DNA from: Synechococcales cyanobacterium PMM_0003
Lineage (GTDB): Bacteria > Cyanobacteriota > Cyanobacteriia > Pseudanabaenales > Pseudanabaenaceae
Length of the DNA: 16,554 nucleotides
Reading direction: 5' to 3'
Assembly (NCBI GenBank): GCA_949128015.1
Contig: CASBRC010000264.1
Coordinates: forward strand, 1-16,554
The position numbers were made by a program, and so were the translations under genes. Below the pieces are notes generated by a model. That model saw only the letters and a program-made list of their open reading frames with translations, did no database searches and was not told the origin of the DNA. Shown here piece by piece: positions 1 to 6,501 of this stretch (within the stretch, counting starts at the first letter, position 1; each line of letters opens with the position of its first letter).

Positions 1-2
1 CA

Positions 3-1394
3 ATGCATCAAGCGTATGTACTGGGACTGGGACAGTCTGGAATTTCTGCGGCAAAACTTCTCAAAGCTGACGGTTGGCAAGTGACCGTGAGTGATAGTAA
101 TGCCAATCCCAATCTGGAGCAACGTAAACAAGCTTTAGAATCGGAAGGAATTACCGTTGAACTTGGGGGATTTCCTGATTTTGCCAAATTAATTGAAGCG
201 GGGCAAAGCGTAGATCTTGTGGTAGTTAGTCCGGGCGTACCTTGGGATCGGCAAGAAGTTGCACAAGCGCGATCGCTAAATATTGATACGATCGGCGAGA
301 TCGAACTTGCTTGGCAATATCTCAAGCATATTCCTTGGGTGGGTATCACAGGAACTAATGGCAAAACTACGGTTACATCATTGACGGCGGCGATTTTTCA
401 AACGGCAGGATTGAATGCGATCGCATGTGGCAATATTGGCTTTCCAGCTTGCGAAATTGCTTTACAAGTATTACAGAAACAAATCCAACCAGACTGGATT
501 ATTGCGGAGCTAAGCAGTTATCAGATTGAATCTATGCAAACTGTTAAGCCCCAAATTGGGATCTGGACGACCCTTACCCCTGATCATCTTAACCGCCACT
601 ATACCCTTGAGACCTATCGCGATATCAAGGCAAGTTTAATCAATCCGTCTGTCCATATCGTCCTCAATGGTAATGATCCATACTTAGTCAATTTTGGGGC
701 AGCCATGTGGCCCAAAGCAATCTGGACAGGAATTGATGATGCGGTGGTGGAAGCGATCGCCGATGGAGCTTGCATTGAGAAGGGTTGGGTAAAGTTTTGT
801 GGTGAGCCAGTTTTCGAGATTTCACATTGGCAGCTTTTAGGAAAGCATAATCGCCAGAATTTATTGATGGCAGTAGCGGCGGCAAAGTTAGCAGGGATTG
901 ACTCTCAGCATATTGATCTCGCCATCTCGCATTTTCAAGGTGTACCTCATCGCCTTGAACATATTTGTCTTTATGAAGGTACTGCCTTTATAAATGACAG
1001 CAAGGCTACTAATTATGATGCCGCCGAGGTGGGACTGAGGGCGGTAAAAACGCCTGTAATCTTAATTGCAGGCGGTGAACCTAAGCAGGGTGACGCTAAA
1101 GCATGGCTAGAGCAAATTCATCAAAGGGCGATCGCAGTATTATTAATTGGTGAGGCGGCAACATTGTTTGCCGAAATGCTCAAGGATGTAGGATTTAAAA
1201 ACTACGAAATTGTAGGAACCCTCGAATCCGCCGTCAAACAAGCAGCTCATATAGCCCATAGCCGCGCTCATAATCACCCTAGTCAGCCTTTGCCAACTGT
1301 GCTATTCTCGCCTGCATGTGCTAGCTTTGACCAGTTTGCTAACTTTGAGCAACGCGGCGATCGCTTCCGCCAACTTTGTCAAGATCTCAGCTAA
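3..1394 (+). CDS. murD: UDP-N-acetylmuramoylalanine--D-glutamate ligase
   Basis: Cytoplasmic Mur ligase that adds D-glutamate to UDP-MurNAc-L-Ala with ATP, the second amino-acid step of peptidoglycan precursor synthesis. The 463-residue product has the three-domain MurD plan: an N-terminal Rossmann-like domain opening VLGLGQSG, a central ATPase domain with the P-loop GTNGKT (residues 117-122, Lys121), the LTPDHLNRH motif, and KASLI whose lysine fits the carbamylated Mur lysine, then a C-terminal domain with NDSKATNYDA. The length matches the family (about 440-470). The ATG lies two bases into the window, and the protein begins right at the expected first strand, so this start is believable although upstream sequence is not visible. 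It is followed by ftsI in the same direction, which suggests a small cell-wall operon. Identification is firm from the motifs. Confidence 0.96.
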   Translation: MHQAYVLGLGQSGISAAKLLKADGWQVTVSDSNANPNLEQRKQALESEGITVELGGFPDFAKLIEAGQSVDLVVVSPGVPWDRQEVAQARSLNIDTIGEIELAWQYLKHIPWVGITGTNGKTTVTSLTAAIFQTAGLNAIACGNIGFPACEIALQVLQKQIQPDWIIAELSSYQIESMQTVKPQIGIWTTLTPDHLNRHYTLETYRDIKASLINPSVHIVLNGNDPYLVNFGAAMWPKAIWTGIDDAVVEAIADGACIEKGWVKFCGEPVFEISHWQLLGKHNRQNLLMAVAAAKLAGIDSQHIDLAISHFQGVPHRLEHICLYEGTAFINDSKATNYDAAEVGLRAVKTPVILIAGGEPKQGDAKAWLEQIHQRAIAVLLIGEAATLFAEMLKDVGFKNYEIVGTLESAVKQAAHIAHSRAHNHPSQPLPTVLFSPACASFDQFANFEQRGDRFRQLCQDLS

Positions 1395-1402
1395 AAATCC
1401 CC

Positions 1403-3292
1403 ATGACTCCCTCTTCTCCACCCAGAGATCTCGCAACTATCAATTTATTCAAACGCCGATCTGTGCTGATTTGGATGATTTTGGCTTTGTCAATGGTGGT
1501 ACTAGTTGTGCGCTTAGTTTATCTTCAGGTTGTCACCTCATCTGACTTGCTCGACAGGGCGCGAAGGCAGCAAATGTTTACGCTGCGCCCATTTATTCCC
1601 CGTCGCACAATTACTGATCGCAAAGGTATTGTTTTAGCCCTAGATCGTCCTGTTTATACTTTATTTGCTTATCCCCAGCTTTTCAAAAAATCTAAGGATG
1701 ATCAAAAAGAATCCCCTGCTGAAGAAATTGCCGCCAAACTTGCGCCAATCCTGAGACGACCAGCCGATAAACTACTCAGTGTCTTAACTCGTGATACTAC
1801 TTCCATACAAGTGGAGTATTGGCTGTCAGAGGAAAATGCCGATCTCATTTATAATTTACGACTAGATGGGTTAGAGCTAATTCAGCAGCGTCATCGACTT
1901 TATCCACAGCAAGAGCTTGCCGCCGAAGTACTGGGCTATGTAAATGTCGATCATCGTGGTCAAGCAGGAATCGAACTTAGTCAAGAAAAATTGTTAGTGC
2001 GTACCGATCAAGCGTCAGAAGTACCTCGAGATGGATCGGGAAAGTTAATTTCCAATCGTATTCCTGCGGGAATGATCCAAAGCGATCGCACTAGCTTGCA
2101 AATGACGATTGATTCGCGAATTCAACGTACTGCAAGACAAATCCTGAAGCAACAGATGGTCAAGTTTGGCGCTAAGCGTGGTTCAGTGATCGTCATGGAT
2201 GCCAGAGATGGTGGACTGCTATCACTGGTAACTGAGCCAACCTATGACCCCAATCGTTACTACGAGGCCGATGTCAAACTATTCAAAAACTGGGCAGTTT
2301 CCGATCTTTACGAACCAGGTTCTACTTTTAAACCACTCAATGTGGCGATCGCCCTCGAAGCAGGCGCAATTCAGCCCGATACAGTATTTAATGATGAAGG
2401 AGCGTTGACCATTGGCGGTTGGCCCGTAGCAAACTTTGACTACGAACAAGTTGGCGCAGTTGGTCCCCTCAGCATTAGCCAAATACTAGAGCGATCAAGC
2501 AATGTTGGCATGGTGCATATAGTCCAACGCATGAAACCATCGGTTTATTACGGTTGGCTAGAAAGGATTGGATTGGGCGATATCTCTGGAATCGATCTTC
2601 CTGCGGAAACACCCAGTACCCTTAAGCCTCAAGAGCAGTTTATTGAGTATGTAATCGAGCCAGCAACAGCATCTTTTGGGCAGGGTTTTTCGCTCACTCC
2701 AATTCAGATGGTGCAATTGCAGGGCATTCTCGCCAGTGGCGGCAAGTTACTCACGCCCCATGTAGTTAAGGGGTTGATCAATGAAGAAGGCGAAGAATAT
2801 TATCAACCAAAATTAGCAACGCCTCGACAGATAATTTCTCCAGCGACTGCCCAGCGAGTTGTGGAAATGATGACTAATGTTGTGGAGAAAGGTACAGGTT
2901 TACCTGCTCGGATTCCAGGTTATCGAATTGCTGGTAAAACTGGTACTGCTCAAAAAGCTTTATCTACTGGCGGAGGCTATGGCAATGCCAAAATCACCAG
3001 TTTTGTTGGTATTTTTCCATCCAAAGAACCTCGTTATGTGGTGTTAGCGGTAATTGATGAACCTGTTGGAGATGACGCGTTTGGCTCGACTGTGGCAGCT
3101 CCTATTGTCAAAGCTGTGATCGAGGATATTATTGTCAGTGAAGGGATTCCGCCTAGTCATCCTGAAGAAGTTATTTCTAAGATCCCAATTCTGCCTGATC
3201 CAGTAGCCTCCCCAGCACCGACTCCCGATCCAAAACTTTCTCCGAATATTTCTCCTAGTGTTTCGCCTACACCATCTCAAGCTAGTCCTTAG
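1403..3292 (+). CDS. ftsI: Peptidoglycan D,D-transpeptidase, FtsI/PBP3-type (class B PBP)
   Basis: Septal class B penicillin-binding protein that crosslinks peptidoglycan at the division site; anchored in the plasma membrane with its catalytic domain outside. From the ATG at 1403 the product is 629 residues. It has a short basic cytoplasmic tail, one membrane segment (about residues 15-38, starting after FKRRS), a PBP dimerisation domain (LYPQQELAAEVLGYV) and the transpeptidase domain with all three penicillin-binding motifs: STFK (nucleophile Ser307, Lys310), SSN (365-367) and KTG (512-514). The last 40 or so residues form a Pro/Ser-rich tail probably of low complexity. The frame is also open to a TTG at 1376, overlapping the murD end by 19 bases; I prefer the ATG, 8 bases after murD stops. 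No strong Shine-Dalgarno is visible for either. The murD-ftsI pairing supports a wall/division role. Confidence 0.95.
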   Translation: MTPSSPPRDLATINLFKRRSVLIWMILALSMVVLVVRLVYLQVVTSSDLLDRARRQQMFTLRPFIPRRTITDRKGIVLALDRPVYTLFAYPQLFKKSKDDQKESPAEEIAAKLAPILRRPADKLLSVLTRDTTSIQVEYWLSEENADLIYNLRLDGLELIQQRHRLYPQQELAAEVLGYVNVDHRGQAGIELSQEKLLVRTDQASEVPRDGSGKLISNRIPAGMIQSDRTSLQMTIDSRIQRTARQILKQQMVKFGAKRGSVIVMDARDGGLLSLVTEPTYDPNRYYEADVKLFKNWAVSDLYEPGSTFKPLNVAIALEAGAIQPDTVFNDEGALTIGGWPVANFDYEQVGAVGPLSISQILERSSNVGMVHIVQRMKPSVYYGWLERIGLGDISGIDLPAETPSTLKPQEQFIEYVIEPATASFGQGFSLTPIQMVQLQGILASGGKLLTPHVVKGLINEEGEEYYQPKLATPRQIISPATAQRVVEMMTNVVEKGTGLPARIPGYRIAGKTGTAQKALSTGGGYGNAKITSFVGIFPSKEPRYVVLAVIDEPVGDDAFGSTVAAPIVKAVIEDIIVSEGIPPSHPEEVISKIPILPDPVASPAPTPDPKLSPNISPSVSPTPSQASP

Positions 3293-3306
3293 CTACAAGC
3301 AAAGTA

Positions 3307-3325
3307 GAGCGCAAAGTTCGCGCTC
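3307..3325 (+). terminator. Small hairpin just after ftsI, weak terminator candidate
   Basis: GAGCGC (3307-3312) pairs with GCGCTC (3320-3325) around a 7-base loop, 15 bases after the ftsI stop. There is no T-run behind it, so intrinsic termination is doubtful; the larger palindrome at 3349-3391 is the better candidate for ending the murD-ftsI transcript. Confidence 0.3.
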
Positions 3326-3348
3326 CCTATGATTTATGCATATAAAAT

Positions 3349-3391
3349 CCAAAAGCTGTAGCGCACGCTGCGCGTGCGCTACAGCTTTTGG
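3349..3391. repeat. Palindromic repeat, copy 1 (20-bp perfect stem)
   Basis: A perfect inverted repeat with 20-base arms (3349-3368 and 3372-3391) and a TGC loop. The GC-rich core (GTAGCGCACGC) is flanked by A-rich and T-rich outer arms, so the transcript can form a strong hairpin with a U-rich descending arm on either strand. It lies 57 bases after ftsI stops. Related copies sit at 3889-3937 and 12519-12559, all at gene 3' ends. The likely role is a bidirectional terminator or RNA-end stabiliser belonging to a dispersed REP-like family; the family role is inference. Confidence 0.85.
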
Positions 3392-3419
3392 GGCTTTTAG
3401 TTAAATTATCTTTGCCTAC

Positions 3420-3446
3420 TTGTTAGCGGTTAAGATTTGTTAAAAT
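3420..3446 (+). promoter_or_regulatory. Possible promoter upstream of grxC
   Basis: TTGTTA (3420-3425) and TAAAAT (3441-3446) resemble -35 and -10 boxes, but the 15-base spacing is short. If used, transcription would start at the left arm of the nested palindrome that follows. This is a pattern match only. Confidence 0.25.
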
Positions 3447-3558
3447 AACTCACAGCAAATTGAGAACAGGTCAAGCCCAGATTTTCATCAAAGCCTCACA
3501 AAACGGTGTTTTAATGAAAAATCTAGTAATAGTTTTGTTCTTAGTTTGCTGTAAGTTA
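3446..3558. repeat. Nested imperfect palindrome in the grxC leader
   Basis: About 113 bases fold back on themselves in three concentric stems. The outer stem pairs 3446-3467 with 3537-3558 (22 positions, one C/A mismatch at 3451/3553, two G-U wobbles). The middle stem pairs AGATTTTCAT (3479-3488) with ATGAAAAATCT (3514-3524), leaving one bulged A. The inner stem pairs AAAAC (3500-3504) with GTTTT (3508-3512) around GGT. The element ends 20 bases before the grxC ATG. It could be a structured mRNA leader, a small RNA, or a decayed MITE-like insertion. The base pairing is seen directly; the function is not. Confidence 0.65.
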
Positions 3559-3578
3559 AATAAATTCAGGAAATCGTT

Positions 3579-3836
3579 ATGGCAAAGGTTGAGATTTATA
3601 CATGGCGTATGTGTCCTTTTTGTATAAGGGCAAAACATTTGCTTGATCGCAAAAGCGTAGAATATACCGAATACGTGATTGATGGGGACGAAGCCGCGCG
3701 ATCGGCAATGGTGGATAGAGGTTCAGATGGTAAGCGTTCTGTCCCACAGATTTTTATTAATGATCAACATGTTGGTGGCTGTGATGCCATTCATAATCTA
3801 GAGGCTAAGGGCAAGCTTGATGCGATGCTAGCCTAG
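3579..3836 (+). CDS. grxC: Glutaredoxin 3 (dithiol type)
   Basis: Small cytoplasmic thiol-disulfide oxidoreductase that uses glutathione to reduce protein disulfides and mixed disulfides. The 85-residue product is a single thioredoxin-fold domain with the CPFC active site (Cys12, Cys15), the cis-proline loop SVPQIF (Pro56), and the glutathione-binding GGCDA turn (66-70). The CPFC pair and the length fit the GrxC class, rather than the CGFS monothiol class. The ATG is preceded by AGG at 3568-3570, a weak ribosome site. It stands alone: a palindrome-rich spacer lies upstream, and a convergent reverse-strand gene lies downstream, separated by the palindrome at 3889-3937. The nested palindrome ending at 3558 may form part of its leader. 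Identification is firm. Confidence 0.95.
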   Translation: MAKVEIYTWRMCPFCIRAKHLLDRKSVEYTEYVIDGDEAARSAMVDRGSDGKRSVPQIFINDQHVGGCDAIHNLEAKGKLDAMLA

Positions 3837-3888
3837 ATCTTTTTTACAAAAAAACTTTGTTAAGTAGGTGGACATCCTTAAATACAAA

Positions 3889-3937
3889 ACCCAAAAAGCT
3901 GTGGCGCACGCTGCGCGTGCGCCACAGCTTTTTGGGT
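3889..3937. repeat. Palindromic repeat, copy 2 (23-bp perfect stem)
   Basis: Arms 3889-3911 and 3915-3937 are perfectly complementary around a TGC loop. Compared with copy 1, an A-T pair in the core has become a G-C pair (TAGCGC/GCGCTA versus TGGCGC/GCGCCA), changed on both arms. It lies between the convergent ends of grxC (stop 3836) and the DUF3181-like gene (stop codon 3940-3942), with A-tracts and T-tracts outside the core. A shared bidirectional terminator is the simplest reading. Confidence 0.85.
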
Positions 3938-3939
3938 AC

Positions 3940-4230
3940 TTAATACTCAAACTCTTCGAGAATGCTCAATAATCGATTCTGACAAGAATTGGGGATTAAG
4001 TCGCTGAGTGGGATTTCGTGCTTTCCACCACCGATCGCAATCATTGTTCCATTCAATACTTTTGCGACATCTGCTGATGTAATTCGATTTGGTAATAATG
4101 CATAGAACTTTTCGGCAAGGGGGCGATGCAAATGCGCGTCATTTAAGTACAAATGCCACTTAGCAATGTCAATATAAACTTCTTCTGCGATCGTGGCTGC
4201 CAATTTTTCGATACGTTCTGAAGTACTCAT
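3940..4230 (-). CDS. DUF3181-like small cyanobacterial protein
   Basis: A 96-residue soluble protein without signal peptide or membrane segment. The sequence starts with an amphipathic stretch (ERIEKLAATIAEEVYIDIAK), then the distinctive WHLYLNDAHLHRPLAEK, and ends acidic. From memory this fits the DUF3181 family found in cyanobacteria, whose function is unknown; I cannot confirm by search. The ATG at 4230 gives a natural N-terminus. Its stop codon lies two bases from the right arm of the palindrome at 3889-3937, which probably ends its transcript. Upstream is the Uma2 relic on the same strand, then the 2TM gene; no promoter was recognised. No biochemical role should be read from the context. 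Confidence 0.75.
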   Translation of the reverse strand: MSTSERIEKLAATIAEEVYIDIAKWHLYLNDAHLHRPLAEKFYALLPNRITSADVAKVLNGTMIAIGGGKHEIPLSDLIPNSCQNRLLSILEEFEY

Positions 4231-4286
4231 CGGTTTGTTACTTGGTAATTTGGCTGATTAATCAAGGTTAACGCAATAGCACAAAA

Positions 4287-4463
4287 CTAAAACTTAAGTA
4301 AATCGAACACATTTTGAACTGATATTTGCCAATCGTTAAGAATATCTAGAGTTGGCAAAATATCAGTTCCTCGATGGCTATTAAAGCGATCGCAAATAAA
4401 CGTCAAAATAGTTTTCTCTTGAGGAACAATTAACCAGCCTAGTTTTGCCCCATTTTTCAAATT
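4287..4463 (-). pseudogene. Uma2-family (DUF820) endonuclease C-terminal remnant
   Basis: The reverse strand has 58 open codons with no good start. They encode NGAKLGWLIVPQEKTILTF, then a D-rich stretch, DILPTLDILNDWQISVQNVF and a stop. This is the pattern of the last third of cyanobacterial Uma2/DUF820 proteins, restriction-endonuclease-fold proteins of about 190 residues: the GAxLGWLIxP strand, a beta hairpin, then GxDxLP...L and a closing helix. The N-terminal two thirds, with most of the catalytic residues, is not upstream; instead the frame runs straight back into the TAG stop (4464-4466) of the 2TM gene. I read this as a deletion remnant. It could only be translated by readthrough of that TAG or from a TTG at 4458-4460. 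Confidence 0.65.
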
Positions 4464-4706
4464 CTAGTTTTTTTGGGTTTGTCTGTCTTGAATAAGTACC
4501 CAGATACTATGTGTGGTGACAATTACACCCCAAATGACGGCTAGCCAAATTGACCAGATCCAGACTTTTTCAGTAATTGACTGGATAAACCACATGCAAG
4601 TCATGCAAGCCGAATAAATGGCGAGGTGCAAATAAAAGTTAACGCTGCGTTCAAGATTTTGATATTCGGGATCGTTAGGATCTGGCGGGTTTGATAGCTT
4701 GGGCAT
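4464..4706 (-). CDS. 2TM-domain small membrane protein
   Basis: A predicted inner-membrane protein of 80 residues from the ATG at 4706; the frame stays open to a TTG at 4733, which would add nine residues. After a Pro/Asp-rich head (PPDPNDPEY) come ERSVNFYLHLAIY and two hydrophobic segments, joined by a short loop (SITEKV), the second ending in the WGVIVTTHSIWVL pattern. The W-G-(x)-H spacing after two helices matches the 2TM domain family (PF13239 in my recollection), which appears in small proteins and fused to histidine kinases or DNA-binding domains. The function is unknown. It lies downstream of argH on the same strand but behind a hairpin terminator, so it is probably transcribed separately. 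The Uma2 remnant follows in the same frame after its TAG stop. Confidence 0.75.
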   Translation of the reverse strand: MPKLSNPPDPNDPEYQNLERSVNFYLHLAIYSACMTCMWFIQSITEKVWIWSIWLAVIWGVIVTTHSIWVLIQDRQTQKN

Positions 4707-4782
4707 AGAAAATCGGAAATTTAGCAAATTCAACTAAAACCTATGCTATCGCAAAACTTGATAATCCTTAGCTTGCGATCGC

Positions 4783-4827
4783 GTAAAAAAGATAGGTTGA
4801 CGCTTTGCGCCAACCTATCTTTTTTAC
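4783..4827 (-). terminator. Intrinsic terminator of argH, overlapping its stop codon
   Basis: Arms 4783-4803 and 4807-4827 are complementary over 21 bases with one A/C mismatch (4800/4810) and an AAA/TTT loop. Read on the reverse strand, the stem ends in a run of Ts followed by AC, as expected for intrinsic termination. The argH TAA (4824-4826) sits in the upstream arm, so ribosomes finishing argH would cover part of the hairpin. Confidence 0.8.
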
Positions 4828-6215
4828 ACAATTAGTTTTTTCGCGGATTCTAATTGACTGCGAACTTGGTCAACGCCAGTACCGCCGTAACTATTGCGAA
4901 CCTTGACGACTTGAGCGGGTGCGATCGCATTTACAATATCTGCCTCAAACTGAGGATGGAAAGTCTTCCAACGTTCCACGGATAGATCTTTGAGCAAAAT
5001 CCCTTCACTAGTACAGGTTTTTACTAACTTCCCAACCAGTTGATAGGCTTCACGGAAAGGAACTCCTTTAGATGCAAGATAATCAGCAACATCGGTAGCA
5101 TTAGAGAAGTCTTCAGCCACAGCTTCCGCCAAACGTTTCGGCTGAAATTCAATCCCTTCGTCAACGAGAATAGTCATCGCTTCTAAGCAAGCGCGAACGG
5201 TTACGACAGCATCAAAGATTCCTTCTTTATCCTCTTGCATATCCTTGTTATAAGCCAGAGGTAATCCTTTGATGATTGTCAGCAAACCTTGCAAATGTCC
5301 AAACACGCGACCAGTTTTGCCGCGTACCAATTCGGGAACATCGGGATTTTTCTTTTGGGGCATGATGCTAGAGCCAGTGCTAACACGATCGCTTAGTTTT
5401 ACAAAGCTAAATTCTTGCGATGACCACAAAATTACTTCTTCCGAAAGGCGGCTGAGATGCACCATGATCAAACTTGCCGCGCAAAGAAACTCTACGGCAA
5501 AGTCGCGATCGGACACACCATCAAGGCTATTGCGACCAACTGAACCAAAATCCAACAATTCGGCGGTGTAATGACGGTCAATTGGGTGCGGCGTACCTGC
5601 CAAGGCACCTGAACCAAGCGGACAAACATTGACCCTTTGATAAATTTCATCAAGCCTTGTCCAGTCGCGCTGCGCCATCTCAAAATAAGCAAGGAGATGA
5701 TGGGCGAGGCTAATCGGCTGGGCGCGTTGTAGATGCGTATAACCAGGGATAAAAGTCTCGACATGTTGATCGGCTTTTGTAACGAGAGTTTGCTGCCAAG
5801 TCCGCAAATCAGTCTGGATCTTGCGAATCTGGTCACGCAAGTACAAACGCACATCGGTTGCAACTTGATCATTACGTGATCGCGCTGTATGCACTTTTTT
5901 GCCGACATCACCAATTAACTCAGTCAGGCGGCGCTCCACCGCAAAATGTACATCTTCAGCGTCAACCCCGGGGTTAAAATCTCCAGCGCGAAATTCTTGG
6001 CGGATCTGCTCTAAACCATTGACTAGTATCTCCCCTTCTTCGGCACTAATGATCCCCACTTTCGCCAACATGCGCGAATGCGCCTGCGATCCTGTGATGT
6101 CATATTCAATTAAATTAATGTCAAAACTAATACTGGCATTAAATTTTGCGATCGCAGGATGCAGCGCTGTCTCGAAACGCTGACTCCAAGGTTGGGGGGC
6201 TGTTGGCTGGCTCAT
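4824..6215 (-). CDS. argH: Argininosuccinate lyase
   Basis: Cytoplasmic homotetrameric enzyme that splits argininosuccinate into arginine and fumarate, the last step of arginine biosynthesis. The 463-residue protein carries the fumarase/aspartase superfamily signatures: [10 protein letters not shown] (His46), [13 protein letters not shown] (109-121), [10 protein letters not shown] with His161 as the expected acid/base residue, and the flexible loop signature [12 protein letters not shown] with catalytic Ser283. Length is typical (about 460). The ATG at 6215 gives a short head before [11 protein letters not shown], the usual ArgH start region. It is transcribed divergently from kdpA, ends in its own hairpin terminator, and has no other arginine gene beside it. 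A candidate promoter lies at 6290-6317. Identification is firm. Confidence 0.97.
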   Translation of the reverse strand: MSQPTAPQPWSQRFETALHPAIAKFNASISFDINLIEYDITGSQAHSRMLAKVGIISAEEGEILVNGLEQIRQEFRAGDFNPGVDAEDVHFAVERRLTELIGDVGKKVHTARSRNDQVATDVRLYLRDQIRKIQTDLRTWQQTLVTKADQHVETFIPGYTHLQRAQPISLAHHLLAYFEMAQRDWTRLDEIYQRVNVCPLGSGALAGTPHPIDRHYTAELLDFGSVGRNSLDGVSDRDFAVEFLCAASLIMVHLSRLSEEVILWSSQEFSFVKLSDRVSTGSSIMPQKKNPDVPELVRGKTGRVFGHLQGLLTIIKGLPLAYNKDMQEDKEGIFDAVVTVRACLEAMTILVDEGIEFQPKRLAEAVAEDFSNATDVADYLASKGVPFREAYQLVGKLVKTCTSEGILLKDLSVERWKTFHPQFEADIVNAIAPAQVVKVRNSYGGTGVDQVRSQLESAKKLIV

Positions 6216-6289
6216 ACAAAAAAACTATATTACTTGAGAGTTTAGTTTACTTTTTGACTGGAGTTTTTGTACCAATTTGTCATGGATTC

Positions 6290-6317
6290 ATTATTTACAG
6301 CAGATTGCGATCGCAAA
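6290..6317 (-). promoter_or_regulatory. Candidate argH promoter
   Basis: On the reverse strand TTTGCG (6317-6312) and AATAAT (6295-6290) are separated by 16 bases and resemble -35 and -10 boxes; the -10 matches TATAAT at five of six positions. Transcripts would start about 70 bases before the argH ATG. The three CTAAAC repeats abut the -35 box on its upstream side, the usual place for an activator. Pattern match only. Confidence 0.35.
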
Positions 6318-6345
6318 CTAAACACATTCTAAACGCTGACTAAAC
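6318..6345. promoter_or_regulatory. Three CTAAAC direct repeats with 11-bp period, candidate operator
   Basis: CTAAAC occurs exactly at 6318-6323, 6329-6334 and 6340-6345, a period of 11 bp, one helical turn, with five unrelated bases between copies. Response regulators of the OmpR/PhoB family, including KdpE and cyanobacterial Pho-type regulators, commonly bind tandem repeats with this period. The array lies between divergent argH and kdpA, 102 bp from argH and 156 bp from kdpA, so it could serve either. The repeats are seen; the protein that binds is not known. Confidence 0.5.
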
Positions 6346-6501
6346 GGGGAAATCTTAACTAGGCTGAGAACCTAGATGCACGTAGGAGCGAACTCTCTAA
6401 ACACAAAGTTATACCTTGTCAAGCATTGAGAAGTGTTAGATGATTTGTGACTAGGAGCAGATTCTCGACACTTCACCGACATTAAGAGAAGAACTTTCAC
6501 C
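6346..6501 (+). promoter_or_regulatory. kdpA upstream region with small inverted repeats
   Basis: No gene fits in these 156 bases. Short complementary pairs are CTAGG/CCTAG (6359-6363 with 6371-6375), GAG-CGAA-CTC near 6387, and GAAGTGT/ACACTTC (6430-6436 with 6468-6474). TTGTCA (6416-6421) followed 17 bases later by GATGAT (6439-6444) is a weak promoter candidate. AAGAGAAGAA before the ATG at 6502 is a purine-rich ribosome site. A folded leader is possible; I could not match it to a riboswitch class. Confidence 0.35.

Noticed and set aside
269..276. GCGATCGC octamers throughout as local regulatory sites
   Set aside because: These are the HIP1 sequences spread over many cyanobacterial genomes, inside and outside genes; useful for lineage, not local control.
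1376..1402. TTG at 1376 as the ftsI start
   Set aside because: Possible, but it overlaps murD and a normal ATG nine codons later gives a standard N-terminus; kept only as an alternative.
3514..3627. A 37-codon forward frame starting in the grxC leader with a hydrophobic, lipoprotein-like head (MKNLVIVLFLVCCK) and overlapping the grxC start
   Set aside because: No ribosome site, its ATG is explained as part of the middle palindrome stem, and the tail is just grxC in another frame.
4287..4733. A single intact 2TM-Uma2 fusion gene
   Set aside because: The TAG at 4464-4466 interrupts it and the Uma2 N-terminal two thirds is missing, so I annotate a gene plus a relic.
5492..5914. 140-codon reverse frame inside argH
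   Set aside because: It is an out-of-frame shadow of a conserved enzyme; the composition is Met/Cys/Arg/Ser-rich with no domain.
6318..6345. The CTAAAC array as a CRISPR-like array
   Set aside because: Six-base units with five-base spacers are far too short, and there are no cas genes.
6354..6359. CTTAAC as part of a Pho box continuing the 11-bp array
   Set aside because: It is 14 bases from the last CTAAAC rather than 11, and no second CTTAAC follows in phase.
6359..6385. CTGAGA...ACCTAGATG before kdpA as a TPP riboswitch
   Set aside because: Only the CUGAGA word fits; the GGGGUGCC and ACCUGAUCUGGAUAAUGCCAGCG parts of the TPP element are missing.
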